From Indibacter alkaliphilus LW1 (lineage in GTDB: Bacteria > Bacteroidota > Bacteroidia > Cytophagales > Cyclobacteriaceae): a stretch of DNA of 43,863 nucleotides. Each line of letters opens with the position of its first letter. Within the stretch, counting starts at the first letter, position 1. Shown here piece by piece: positions 16,652 to 25,232 of the stretch. The notes beneath the pieces were generated by a model that made no database searches, was not told where the DNA came from, and worked only from the letters and a program-made list of their open reading frames with translations. The translations under genes and the position numbers were made by a program. The DNA is taken from NCBI RefSeq assembly GCF_000295935.2, contig NZ_ALWO02000044.1, positions 1-43,863 on the forward strand, written 5' to 3'.

Positions 16652-18046
16652 TTACCTAAAAACAAATTTTTTACTTATTATAAAGTAGATTAGAAAACCC
16701 CATAAAATTGGCCGATACATCACAAAAAAACCTGCTCTACTTAAAGTTAAAGTAAAACTTGCGACAAAAACACCTATTAATAACCATTTAAAATTAAGGT
16801 TATGAATTAGAGTACTATAAATTTTTTTAAAAAAGCAACCTAATAAAAACATAAAAGAAAAAACGCCTATGGAGCCAAAATTTAAATATATATCAGCAAT
16901 TAAACTAGTGCCTTCACCTGAGTGTGGATTGTTTCCAAAGGTAAGAAATGTAATGAAATGAGAAGAAGATATATCTGAATTAGTTAATCCTGAGAATTTC
17001 AAAAATAAAGATTGCGCAAAAGGAATAGGGCTTAAAAAAGAACTTAACCATAATTGGCCATAAAAAAAATCATAGTTAGACGGAACTTCTGAAACAGATT
17101 TAAATAATGTTCTAACACTGTTTGCCAAATTCAAAGTAAAATCATATCCTGAATCCAATTCAAAATTTTCAACCCCTGCACTAAAAATTCCAATACCAGA
17201 AGATTGGCTTCTCCCTAGGCCTATTATTGTCAATAATAAAGCTCCAAAAATCAAAATAGAAGTAAATTCAATGAATTTAATTGGGCGTACCAAAATTGAA
17301 ATTAAAAAACCTAATGAAATTATTAGGGATAAAGGCCCGCCTCTATCACCTATTAAAAAAAATAAAATAATATAGGTTAAAATTAATGAGAGATATAGTT
17401 TGTCTAATCCAAGAAACCAAGAAACTATATTTCCATTATATTTTTCCCTCGCATTATAAATTACTATTAGAGAAAGTAAAATTATAGAAATTGAAAAAAG
17501 TAACTGAATATATGCTGCTACCCCTTCACCTACAGAACTTCCTCCCGAACCTTTATAGACACCGCCTGATAGAAAATCGGAACCTGCTGTCAAAAGAAAT
17601 AAAATAAAAAGTAGCCAATTAAAATATGTGAAATTTTTCCATTTAGAAATTACATAAAAATTCGTTGTTTTAAGTTTCTTCCCTTTGAAAAAATGAAAAC
17701 CAAATAACCAAGAAACTCCTCCAATCACACTTAGCCATAAACTATAATTCACGTAGAATTCATTCACCCAGATTCGATCAAAATTATCTGGAACTAATCC
17801 ACTTACAGAAAACATTAAAGGCCATTGAAAGTGAACAATAAAAAAACCAATTAAAAATATAATATCAATCCTGAAAAAATTTTTATCAAATTTACTTACA
17901 TAAAGAACATGAGTTACAATTGAAAATAAAAAAAGAAGTGATAATACTTGTACGAAATATGTATTCAACTCCGAGTGGGTACTTGGTTTCACTGCCATCA
18001 ATATTAATAGAATAACAAAAAAATATATACTTAATTTTCGGTTCAT
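16652..18046 (-). CDS. Wzy-like O-antigen/capsule polymerase
   Basis: A 464-residue membrane protein with about eleven or twelve hydrophobic helices and a large polar loop between the later helices (about residues 285-370), the usual layout of Wzy polymerases. FLIGDRGGPLSLIISLGFLI and a Pro/Gly-containing loop with SSHFITFLTFGNNPHSGEGT resemble oligosaccharide repeat-unit polymerases. Wzy proteins share little sequence, so assignment rests on topology and on the position between GT genes downstream of wzx. It would link lipid-bound repeat units in the periplasm. Eighteen bp separate it from the PaaK-like gene. Confidence 0.82.
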   Translation of the reverse strand: MNRKLSIYFFVILLILMAVKPSTHSELNTYFVQVLSLLFLFSIVTHVLYVSKFDKNFFRIDIIFLIGFFIVHFQWPLMFSVSGLVPDNFDRIWVNEFYVNYSLWLSVIGGVSWLFGFHFFKGKKLKTTNFYVISKWKNFTYFNWLLFILFLLTAGSDFLSGGVYKGSGGSSVGEGVAAYIQLLFSISIILLSLIVIYNAREKYNGNIVSWFLGLDKLYLSLILTYIILFFLIGDRGGPLSLIISLGFLISILVRPIKFIEFTSILIFGALLLTIIGLGRSQSSGIGIFSAGVENFELDSGYDFTLNLANSVRTLFKSVSEVPSNYDFFYGQLWLSSFLSPIPFAQSLFLKFSGLTNSDISSSHFITFLTFGNNPHSGEGTSLIADIYLNFGSIGVFSFMFLLGCFFKKIYSTLIHNLNFKWLLIGVFVASFTLTLSRAGFFVMYRPILWGFLIYFIISKKFVFR

Positions 18047-18064
18047 AGAACTTTTATAAGAATA

Positions 18065-19378
18065 TTAGCTGAAAATTTCTGAATAGACATACATAATCTT
18101 CCCTGTTGAGGTTAAGTTAATTTTTTCTACAAACTTAACTTCTATTTGAGTATTAGGTAATTCTTTATTCAATCTAAGAATAATATCATTTAACTCTATT
18201 TCGGAAAATTTATTAGATTTTACTATAAAAAGATGGCAGAGAGTTTTCGTTTTTTGAACTAATTGAAAAGAGCGAATGCCTTCTTTACTAAAAAATAAAG
18301 TTGTAAAAAATTGACCATCTATTGAAGTCCCATCCTCCTTATAAATAACCCCTAGAGTTCTTCCAACAACTTTTTCTAACCTTAAAGTTCCAAAATCTAT
18401 ATTATCACCTTTAATGGCACGATCCCCTATTTTATATCTTATCAATGGCATATAAAAATTATTCAAAGTTGTAATATAAATTTCTCCTTCTTCACCTTCT
18501 TTAACAGGTATAAAATCATTATTTAAGATCTCTACAAATACATTATCGAAAAGAACATACATACCTTTTTTATCTAAAACTTCTGTAGCTATAGCAGATA
18601 CTTCTCTTGACCCATAGAAACTATAGATATGACAATAATTAAAGGCTTTTTCGATTTCCAATTTCATTTCTGGATATAATGGTCCTGTGGAACAATGTAT
18701 TATAGGTTTAAAAGAAATACTGACTTTATTTATGTTAATAAACTTAGCAATTTCATAAATTGAATGTACATATGCTTTTATAAAATTTGGTTTAATCCTA
18801 TTTAAATAAAATATATATTTTTTAATAATTTCATTATTTAAAACAAATGTATTTAATTGAATTTTGTTATGTAACAATTCACGGATATTGAATTTTAATT
18901 TACTATTATACATATCCCTTTCTGCACCCCACAAATCAACGGACTTATCTAAAAAATCCACATTATTTAACTTTAACGCATATAAATAATTTGAATGACC
19001 TGACAGCTTTTGAAAATCTGTTTGAAAAAACTTTACAGGCTCTCCTGTTGAACCACCAGAAGTATTTGCTTTAACTGAAGCGATATCTTTATAATTTTTG
19101 CTGATTAATTCCCTTACCTCATCACGAATATTATCCTTAGTAAGGATAGGAAGTTTTGAGAATTCCTCGTAGGAAAATTTTTTTAAGCTGATTTTACAGT
19201 TACTGTAGTAAGGTACATTTTTAATAGCAGAAAAGACTAATTTTTGAAGCTTCCACTGTTGATAAGCATGGTTAACTTCAAAATTAAGAATTTCAAATTT
19301 TGACAAGTCTTTATAATAATTCAATATTTTCTTTGAAAATAAATTATAATATATAGTTGATAAAATTTTAAAATTCAT
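18065..19378 (-). CDS. PaaK/CapK-like adenylate-forming family protein
   Basis: A 437-residue member of the phenylacetate-CoA ligase/CapK group of the ANL superfamily. The P-loop-like ATP motif TSGGSTGEP is at 106-114; SFYGSREVSAIATE (around 253) and LIRYKIGDRAI (around 327) match the A5 and A7 type motifs. Such proteins are frequent in capsule and O-antigen loci, where they may activate an acyl or amino-acid group for sugar modification; no substrate is known here. It sits between the GT2 (14 bp upstream) and Wzy (18 bp downstream), so it is part of the operon. Full length. Confidence 0.87.
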   Translation of the reverse strand: MNFKILSTIYYNLFSKKILNYYKDLSKFEILNFEVNHAYQQWKLQKLVFSAIKNVPYYSNCKISLKKFSYEEFSKLPILTKDNIRDEVRELISKNYKDIASVKANTSGGSTGEPVKFFQTDFQKLSGHSNYLYALKLNNVDFLDKSVDLWGAERDMYNSKLKFNIRELLHNKIQLNTFVLNNEIIKKYIFYLNRIKPNFIKAYVHSIYEIAKFININKVSISFKPIIHCSTGPLYPEMKLEIEKAFNYCHIYSFYGSREVSAIATEVLDKKGMYVLFDNVFVEILNNDFIPVKEGEEGEIYITTLNNFYMPLIRYKIGDRAIKGDNIDFGTLRLEKVVGRTLGVIYKEDGTSIDGQFFTTLFFSKEGIRSFQLVQKTKTLCHLFIVKSNKFSEIELNDIILRLNKELPNTQIEVKFVEKINLTSTGKIMYVYSEIFS

Positions 19379-19392
19379 ATTTTTAATAATGT

Positions 19393-20193
19393 TTAGAACA
19401 AAATTCTATAATTATATTTATAAATTATTTTAACTATTGAGATAAAATCAAAAGACTTTGCACAACTCAATACTTTCATTTTTAAAAGTTTCCTTTTATA
19501 TTTTTTTTCAGAGTTGGTACAATTTTGAAATCTTAAAGAAAGAATCACGGAGTTCTCAATTTTGAGATTCTTTTTCGTCAGCTTATTTTCAGAACTTTGA
19601 TTGTAAATTGCTGTTATGTCATATGACCTGATAATTTCAAATTTCTTCCCAATTCTTATCCATAAATCTAAATCTTCCCCACGAACTAAATTGGGATCGA
19701 AATTACCTGTAAGCTGAAAAACGCTTTTATTAAGACAAACCACTCCCGTCCAAAAAAAATGATAATTAATAGCTTCAACAAAATAATCTTTTATGATTTT
19801 TACACCTTTTAAGGAGTTATTTAAATCAAATTTTCTATTCGAACGCACATACGAGGTACAAAAAGCTTGATACTCTGGGTATCTTAAAATCATCGCATTC
19901 AAGGAAACCAAATGCCTCTCCATCCATAAATCATCTGCATCCAAAAAGGTAATCCATTCATTCTTAGCTTCTACAATTCCTTTATTTCGAGCTGCTGAAA
20001 CCCCTGCATTTTCTTGGTGTATCAAACGGATTCTTGGATCTTTAAAGGCTTCAACTTTTTCTACGCTTTTGTCCGTAGAGCCGTCGTTGACAATTACTAC
20101 TTCAAAATCTTTGAATGTTTGGTTTAAAACCGATCGTAGCGTATTGGTAATGCTTAATTCTTTGTTATATAGGGGTATGACTATGGAAAACAT
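19393..20193 (-). CDS. Glycosyltransferase family 2
   Basis: A 266-residue GT-A enzyme. FSIVIPLYNKELSITNTLRS opens the nucleotide-binding domain, VIVNDGSTDKS holds D37, ENAGVSAARNKGI follows, and the metal-binding DADD is at 85-88 (FLDADDLW). The C-terminal part is short and basic. It would add a sugar to the repeat unit from a UDP or related donor. Its ATG shares one base with the stop codon of the pyruvyl transferase gene (TAATG), so translation is coupled. Confidence 0.92.
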   Translation of the reverse strand: MFSIVIPLYNKELSITNTLRSVLNQTFKDFEVVIVNDGSTDKSVEKVEAFKDPRIRLIHQENAGVSAARNKGIVEAKNEWITFLDADDLWMERHLVSLNAMILRYPEYQAFCTSYVRSNRKFDLNNSLKGVKIIKDYFVEAINYHFFWTGVVCLNKSVFQLTGNFDPNLVRGEDLDLWIRIGKKFEIIRSYDITAIYNQSSENKLTKKNLKIENSVILSLRFQNCTNSEKKYKRKLLKMKVLSCAKSFDFISIVKIIYKYNYRILF

Positions 20194-21299
20194 TATAGAT
20201 CTACTGTACTAAAGTTTAGTAATGCTTTGTTTTTCATTTCTTCTATGAATAACGGTGCATCATAACAATCAAAATTATTCATTATTGTCAAAATTCGATT
20301 TGATGTTTTTTCAATATCTGTTTCCATATCAAAAACTCTTAGGTTTTCATTATATCCTACATCTTCAAGAAAATCGCTGCATTTTTTATGATATTCGACC
20401 AACATAAATGGGGTTTGTGCAAAACACGCAAAAATAGCACCATGTAACCTTGTAGAAAGCATAAAGTCACAACTTGCAATGCTTTGCCACATTACCTTAG
20501 TTTCACTATTATATTCAACAACTTCAAAAGTATTTTTAAAATTTGCTTCTTTAATTGTTTTTAAAGTCAACTCACGATCACCATTTCTTTGATTCCCATT
20601 AATGACTATAAATTTAAAATGAAGATTATCATTTTTATCTAGTTGTTGAATTAATTCAGAAAGTCTTTTAATTCTCTTTATTTCATTTTGGATGTTTCCT
20701 TTTGTAAACCTTTCTGAATAGCAAAGACTAATGCCTATTGTTTTTTTATAATTTTTGTATTTCTCAATTACATATATACTAGGAAGCAACGCTGCCATAT
20801 CAAAAGATTCAACTGGTTTACAACTCAAATCTAGAGATTTAACATATTCATAAGAACTTTTATCTCTAACCGTTAAAAAGTCTAATTTTTTCAAGTATTC
20901 AGTTATACTTTTTTCTGCAACTTTTGATTTAAAAGGTCCAATAGATACACCAATTGCCCCAATTTTAAAATTATTATCTTTCAACTTTTTTTGCAAAGCA
21001 TAATATTTTGGATTAGTTACTTGTAACTCACTGTGAAATACCGAGCCTCCAGCAGAAATAAATGCTTTAGTTTGATTAATTAATATTGTTTGTTGGAAAC
21101 TATATGATTTTGGAAATGAAAAAGGATATCCTCTAATTTTATATGTAGTCTGTGGAAGATTCTTCTTTATTGCAAGGTATTTTATATTTTTCTTCCGCCA
21201 AATCGTGTTTGCAGCCCAAGATGTTACTTCCACAAAAGCATCGTCTCCTGTATTTTTTTGACCATAATAACCGTTAAAAAGTATATCTGAATTTAGCAT
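20193..21299 (-). CDS. Polysaccharide pyruvyl transferase family protein
   Basis: A 368-residue protein of the family containing CsaB, EpsI/EpsO and WcaK-like proteins, which move a pyruvyl group from phosphoenolpyruvate onto sugars as a ketal. Motifs are GYYGQKNTGDDA at 10-21, an AFISAGGSVF loop (79-88), GVSIGPF (117-123) and the signature RLHG at 284-287 followed by PFMLVEYHKKCSDFLEDVG. It lies between wzx (7 bp) and the GT2 gene. Pyruvylation of this polysaccharide is inferred from family membership alone; some members of this family have other donor chemistry. Confidence 0.9.
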   Translation of the reverse strand: MLNSDILFNGYYGQKNTGDDAFVEVTSWAANTIWRKKNIKYLAIKKNLPQTTYKIRGYPFSFPKSYSFQQTILINQTKAFISAGGSVFHSELQVTNPKYYALQKKLKDNNFKIGAIGVSIGPFKSKVAEKSITEYLKKLDFLTVRDKSSYEYVKSLDLSCKPVESFDMAALLPSIYVIEKYKNYKKTIGISLCYSERFTKGNIQNEIKRIKRLSELIQQLDKNDNLHFKFIVINGNQRNGDRELTLKTIKEANFKNTFEVVEYNSETKVMWQSIASCDFMLSTRLHGAIFACFAQTPFMLVEYHKKCSDFLEDVGYNENLRVFDMETDIEKTSNRILTIMNNFDCYDAPLFIEEMKNKALLNFSTVDL

Positions 21300-21306
21300 A
21301 GAATTA

Positions 21307-22734
21307 TTATTTTTTCAATAAAGATATGGCAGTTCTAACGAGTGATTTTTCAAAAATTAGCAAAGCCACAAAATAAACGGCAAGAAATAAAGTTGTGACA
21401 CCCAATATATTGAGAAAGTTAGAGTCAACTTTAAACAAAGGGAAGACCAAATAGGTCCCAATACTAATAAGAATTCCAAGGAGATAAAGTAGGCTAATAT
21501 CTTTTAACTGCTCTGCGAACTTATAATTAATTAGTCTTCCTGATGCAATCATATTGCTCAATACAAAAGTGTATGAAACTACTGTTAATGAAATCACCAT
21601 TGCCATAATCCCAAAAGGAAGTGCAACTGCAATGGCTATGACACCAAATATTTTTTTTATTACTTCTACTTTTAAAAACAAATCACTTCGACCTTTTACT
21701 TTTAAAATATTGAGGTTATAGCTACTAATTGGTCTAACAATAGACGCAATAGAAAGAATTTGAAAATATGGTACCGCTGGTAACCATTTTTCCCCAAATA
21801 ATAACAAGAAAAAATCTTCAGCTACAATTATTAATATGAGCATCATTGGTATTACAATACTCAATACGAGTTTCATTGTTTTTTTATAAGCATTTTTAAG
21901 TTCTGCATCCGTTTTGATATTCGCAAAAAGCGGATAGGTTACTTTACCAATTACGGAGCCTATCTGTCCTACCGGAAATAAACGCATTGTTTCCGCTTGC
22001 GTAAAAAAACCAACTTGGGCAGGAACAAAAAACTTACCGATAATAATGTTATAAGCGTTGTTATATATCCTATCTAACAAGCCAGACAATGTCATTTTAT
22101 AGCCAAAGTTAAAATGATATTTCCATTTACTTTTATCAATTTTAAAACCAGGTCTCCAACTAGAAAAAAGCCAATATTGTACGCTTAATGCCATAGCTTG
22201 TGATATGTTAAGCCAAACCAAACTCCACACACCATATCCTAAGATAGCCATTATAACTCCTGTTGCTCCACCTATAAGCGTTGAAGGAATTTGAATGGTC
22301 ATCTGTTTTTTGAAATTCATTTCTTTAGTCAGCTTAGCTACGTGTACCGCCACAAAAGCATTTATGACAAAACTAAGGGCAAATACCCTTACTAAATCTG
22401 TTAAGATAGGTTGTTCATAAAATGTACTGATAAAAGGAGCTCCCAAGAAAATTAAACCATATAGCCCTAGACTTACTAAAATATTCGTACTGAAAACTGT
22501 AGAGTAATCTAGGTGATCGGGATTTTCAGTTCTTATGAGAGATGTCGTCATACCACCATCCATTAACAATTGGCCAATAGCAATAAAAACATTGATCATT
22601 GCAATAAGTCCAAACATTTCAGGCAATAACAACCTAGCAAGAATAATTTGGACACCAAAACTTATAATCTGAACTCCAGATTGCTGCGCAAAAGTCCAAA
22701 CTATTCCGCTTAACGCTTGCTTTTTTAAACTCAT
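21307..22734 (-). CDS. Wzx-type flippase (MOP superfamily, WzxC/TuaB-like)
   Basis: A 475-residue membrane protein with about twelve to fourteen transmembrane segments. The N-terminal LPEMFGLIAMINVFIAIGQL and LLMDGGMTTSLIRTENPD and the central SGLLDRIYNNAYNIIIGKFF with VGFFTQAETMRLFPVGQIG are characteristic of the polysaccharide transporter subfamily that includes WzxC, AmsL and TuaB. It moves undecaprenyl-linked repeat units across the inner membrane. It overlaps the epimerase gene by 4 bp (ATGA). Confidence 0.92.
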   Translation of the reverse strand: MSLKKQALSGIVWTFAQQSGVQIISFGVQIILARLLLPEMFGLIAMINVFIAIGQLLMDGGMTTSLIRTENPDHLDYSTVFSTNILVSLGLYGLIFLGAPFISTFYEQPILTDLVRVFALSFVINAFVAVHVAKLTKEMNFKKQMTIQIPSTLIGGATGVIMAILGYGVWSLVWLNISQAMALSVQYWLFSSWRPGFKIDKSKWKYHFNFGYKMTLSGLLDRIYNNAYNIIIGKFFVPAQVGFFTQAETMRLFPVGQIGSVIGKVTYPLFANIKTDAELKNAYKKTMKLVLSIVIPMMLILIIVAEDFFLLLFGEKWLPAVPYFQILSIASIVRPISSYNLNILKVKGRSDLFLKVEVIKKIFGVIAIAVALPFGIMAMVISLTVVSYTFVLSNMIASGRLINYKFAEQLKDISLLYLLGILISIGTYLVFPLFKVDSNFLNILGVTTLFLAVYFVALLIFEKSLVRTAISLLKK

Positions 22735-23741
22735 TTAAAAAAAGTTGAATAAGAGGCAGTAGTCTGCACAATACCAACTTGAAAGGAAAAAATTGGCTTA
22801 TAGTTTAAATGTTTGTTAGCCTTTTCAATACTCGCCAAAGAATGCGGAACATCCCCCTTTCTATTCGGGCCAAACTTAATTTCTAAATCCTTGATTTTCG
22901 GATCGTATTCCGCTAAGTATTTTTTTAATAATTCAACCAATTCTAAAAGTGTTGTCCTCTCCCCAGCGGCAGTATTATAAACCTGATTCAGCGCCTCTTG
23001 ATTCTCTGTAGTCAGGCACAGCAAATTCATCAAAATCACATTATCGATATAGGTAAAGTCTCTGGAATAAGATCCATCCCCGTTGATGACCGGACTCTCA
23101 TGATTCATCAGTTGCTTGACAAATAATGGAATAACAGCTGCATAAGCACCATTGGGATCCTGCCGTCTTCCGAAAACATTGAAATACCTTAATCCAATGG
23201 TATCCAGGCCATAGGCTTTATGAAATATATCTGCATACAATTCATTCACGTACTTAGTAATAGCATAGGGTGAAAGTGGCTTTCCAATTTCATCTTCTAT
23301 TTTTGGGAGTTTTTCAGAATCTCCATAGGTAGAAGAACTCGCTGCATAAATAAAGCGCTTCACCCCATTATCTCTTGCCGCTACCAGCATATTCAAGAAA
23401 CCGGAGACATTTACCTCATTGCTTGTGATGGGATCATTAATTGATCGAGGTACTGAACCTAAAGCCGCCTCGTGCAGTACAAAGTCTATATCCTTGCAGG
23501 CTTTTTGGCAAGTTTCCAGATCTCTGATATCTCCTTCGATAAGGGTAAAGTTATCCTTCGATAAAAACTCCTCTATATTATGCCTATGTCCAGTCGCAAA
23601 ATTATCCAGACAAACTACCTTGGCTCCCAAACCTAAAAGTGCTTCACATAGGTTGCTTCCTATAAACCCGGCCCCACCAGTCACCAAAATTCTTTTGTCT
23701 TTTAATTGCTGGAATTGGGGATTGGTACTAAAGTCGTGCAT
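22731..23741 (-). CDS. UDP-N-acetylglucosamine 4-epimerase, WbpP/TviC type
   Basis: A 336-residue extended short-chain dehydrogenase. TGGAGFIG at 21-28 binds NAD; HEAALGSVPRSINDP (90-104) is the hallmark of the WbpP/TviC group; the catalytic triad is visible as SSST around 135-137, Y159 and K163 (SPYAITK); GLRYFNVFGRRQDPNGAYAAV follows. It would interconvert UDP-GlcNAc and UDP-GalNAc, or the uronate forms. In Vi-antigen type pathways it pairs with a TviB dehydrogenase; here that partner is 5.3 kb upstream (29055), parted by the ATPase island. It is the first gene of the Wzx/Wzy core operon. Whether it works before or after the dehydrogenase is not determinable. Confidence 0.9.
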   Translation of the reverse strand: MHDFSTNPQFQQLKDKRILVTGGAGFIGSNLCEALLGLGAKVVCLDNFATGHRHNIEEFLSKDNFTLIEGDIRDLETCQKACKDIDFVLHEAALGSVPRSINDPITSNEVNVSGFLNMLVAARDNGVKRFIYAASSSTYGDSEKLPKIEDEIGKPLSPYAITKYVNELYADIFHKAYGLDTIGLRYFNVFGRRQDPNGAYAAVIPLFVKQLMNHESPVINGDGSYSRDFTYIDNVILMNLLCLTTENQEALNQVYNTAAGERTTLLELVELLKKYLAEYDPKIKDLEIKFGPNRKGDVPHSLASIEKANKHLNYKPIFSFQVGIVQTTASYSTFFK

Positions 23742-23764
23742 GGTTTTTAATTATGGTTAATGAT

Positions 23765-23990
23765 TAAAGATGTAAGACAAAAGACGTAAGACATAAGATT
23801 AGAAGCGAGAGGCGAGAAACCAGAAACGAGAAACGATAATTAACGCGCAAGAAGCATCAACTTCACTCTGCCTCTCGTAAATCTTCAATCGTAATTCGTA
23901 AATGAGACACAAGACATAAGACGCTAGACATTAGACTTGAAGGGATAGTTTAACGCTTAACGCTTAACTTTTAACAATTCACTAATTTTG
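23765..23990 (-). repeat. Heptad repeat array
   Basis: Contains (read on the + strand) ACATAAG/ACGCTAG units, CGAGAAAC units, TCGTAAA/TCGTAAT units, then TTAACGC units. The order is the same as in the arrays at 24915, 26530 and 28820. No gene seen. Confidence 0.8.
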
Positions 23991-24421
23991 CTTCCCTGTT
24001 TTTGGCGAGATGCACTATTTACTCTCACTCTTTTTGCGGCCAAAAAACAATTCAACTTCGCAATTGGATCCTCGGGTTGAAACCCGAGGCTATTATATCT
24101 GCGCCCTTACAGGGCTACAGGCCACTCCTCTATTTTAAATTTTTCAATTTAATTTCCTTAATGCCCAATATTAATCCTTAACAATTAACTTCTCCCTTTT
24201 CTTTCATTTCCGCCCGGATGACTTGGTCGGACAAGAATGGTAAATTGAAATGAGGTGTGAGCCCCAATAACTATCTAAGGAGAAGCATTAAATTAACTCT
24301 GCCCCTTGTAAATCGTAAGTCGTATTTCGTAAATGAGATGTGCGACACAAGACGCTAGACATAAGATTAGAAGGGATAGTTAACGCTTAACGCTTAACAT
24401 TTAACTATTAACTAATCACTA
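23991..24421. repeat. 430-bp direct repeat, copy A (copy B at 28525-28955)
   Basis: Nearly identical to 28525-28955 in the same orientation, with only scattered substitutions. It contains the REP-like hairpin pair CCTCGGGTTGAAACCCGAGG and GCCCTTACAGGGC, then a unique stretch (GGATGACTTGGTCGGACAAG) and the start of a heptad array. A shorter third copy of the first part is at about 31187-31330. Confidence 0.93.
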
Positions 24422-24458
24422 TTAACTAACAACTAATCACTATTCTCTACTCTCCCCC

Positions 24459-24860
24459 TCAATACATCAATCCAAAATGCCAGAGCGGTATGGTATTGTG
24501 ATAGCCGCTTTCTATATCGTCTTTGACCAGGTATCCCTTTTGGGCTGATTTGATCTGTTTGATGCCTTTGTCTTTTCCTCCAAGCTCAAATTCCATGTCA
24601 TTCACCCTAAAATCACCCAAGGATGAAGTCCAGACTTGGTGGCTTACTTTCAGTTGATTGAGGAAAAAGGTCTCTCGGATATTCCCCGTATTTTGGTTTT
24701 CTCCTGCCAGACTGTACACCAGATTGGTATTTTCCAGGTACACTTTATCGACTTTGCCCAATGCGCGAATGCCTGCTGTTTGGCCTCTCAATTGTGCAAC
24801 CATTCCTGCATCTTCCATATATAGCAGGTAGTCGGCTAACTTGAAAACACTATTTCGCAC
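24459..24860 (-). pseudogene. C-terminal remnant of a DUF4143-type AAA ATPase
   Basis: A 133-codon GTG-initiated frame with no Walker motifs. FKLADYLLYMEDAGMVAQLR, GKVDKVYLENTNLVYSL, GNIRETFFLNQL and FELGGKDKGIKQIKSAQKGY match the C-terminal DUF4143 part of full-length ATPases of about 400 residues, ending IPLWHFGLMY as in that family. The ATPase core is missing; the frame stays open upstream for about 15 further codons through a pair of palindromes and an A-tract, then is lost. It is a different subtype from the two intact ATPases downstream of it on the map (25233, 27065). Most likely a truncated, non-functional copy. Confidence 0.75.
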
Positions 24861-24903
24861 TATGACAGTGCATTTTTTGCTGAATTTTGCACTATAACAG
24901 TGC
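24857..24903. repeat. Pair of GCACTRTGAC/ATAACAGTGC palindromes at the remnant boundary
   Basis: GCACTATGACAGTGC (24857-24871) and GCACTATAACAGTGC (24889-24903) are 15-bp near-palindromes 32 bp apart, exactly at the 5' end of the truncated ATPase frame. Each is followed on the + strand by a T-run (the second by a long one), but the stems are only 5 bp. Confidence 0.6.
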
Positions 24904-24914
24904 GTTTTTTTTTT

Positions 24915-25232
24915 TTTAGATTAGATATGAGACACAAGACATAAGACTCGAGACGAGAAGCTAGAAACGAGAGACGATATTTATCGGGGAAAAAGCATCA
25001 ACTTAGCTCTGCCCCTCGTAAATCGTAATTCGTAAATCGTAAATGAGATGCCAGACATAAGACCCTAGTCATAAGACGCGAGACCTAAGATTAGATGGAA
25101 TAGCTTAACGTTTAACCCTTAACGCTTAACATTTCACTATTCACTCTCCTTCATCCTTCCTCCCTCATCCTTCATCCCTCATCCCTCATCCTTCATCTTT
25201 CCTCTCCCTCATCCTTCATCCTTCTCTATCCA
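24915..25232 (-). repeat. Complete modular heptad array downstream of ATPase 1
   Basis: In gene sense, directly after the stop: GGATGAR heptads, GTGAATA heptads, GTTAAGS heptads, TCTTATG/TCTAGGG heptads, TTTACGA heptads, a fixed core GGGGCAGAGCTAAGTTGATG continuing to CCCCGATAAATATCG, then TCGTTTC/TAGCTTC heptads and again TCTTATG. This is the fullest example of the ordered arrangement. Confidence 0.85.
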
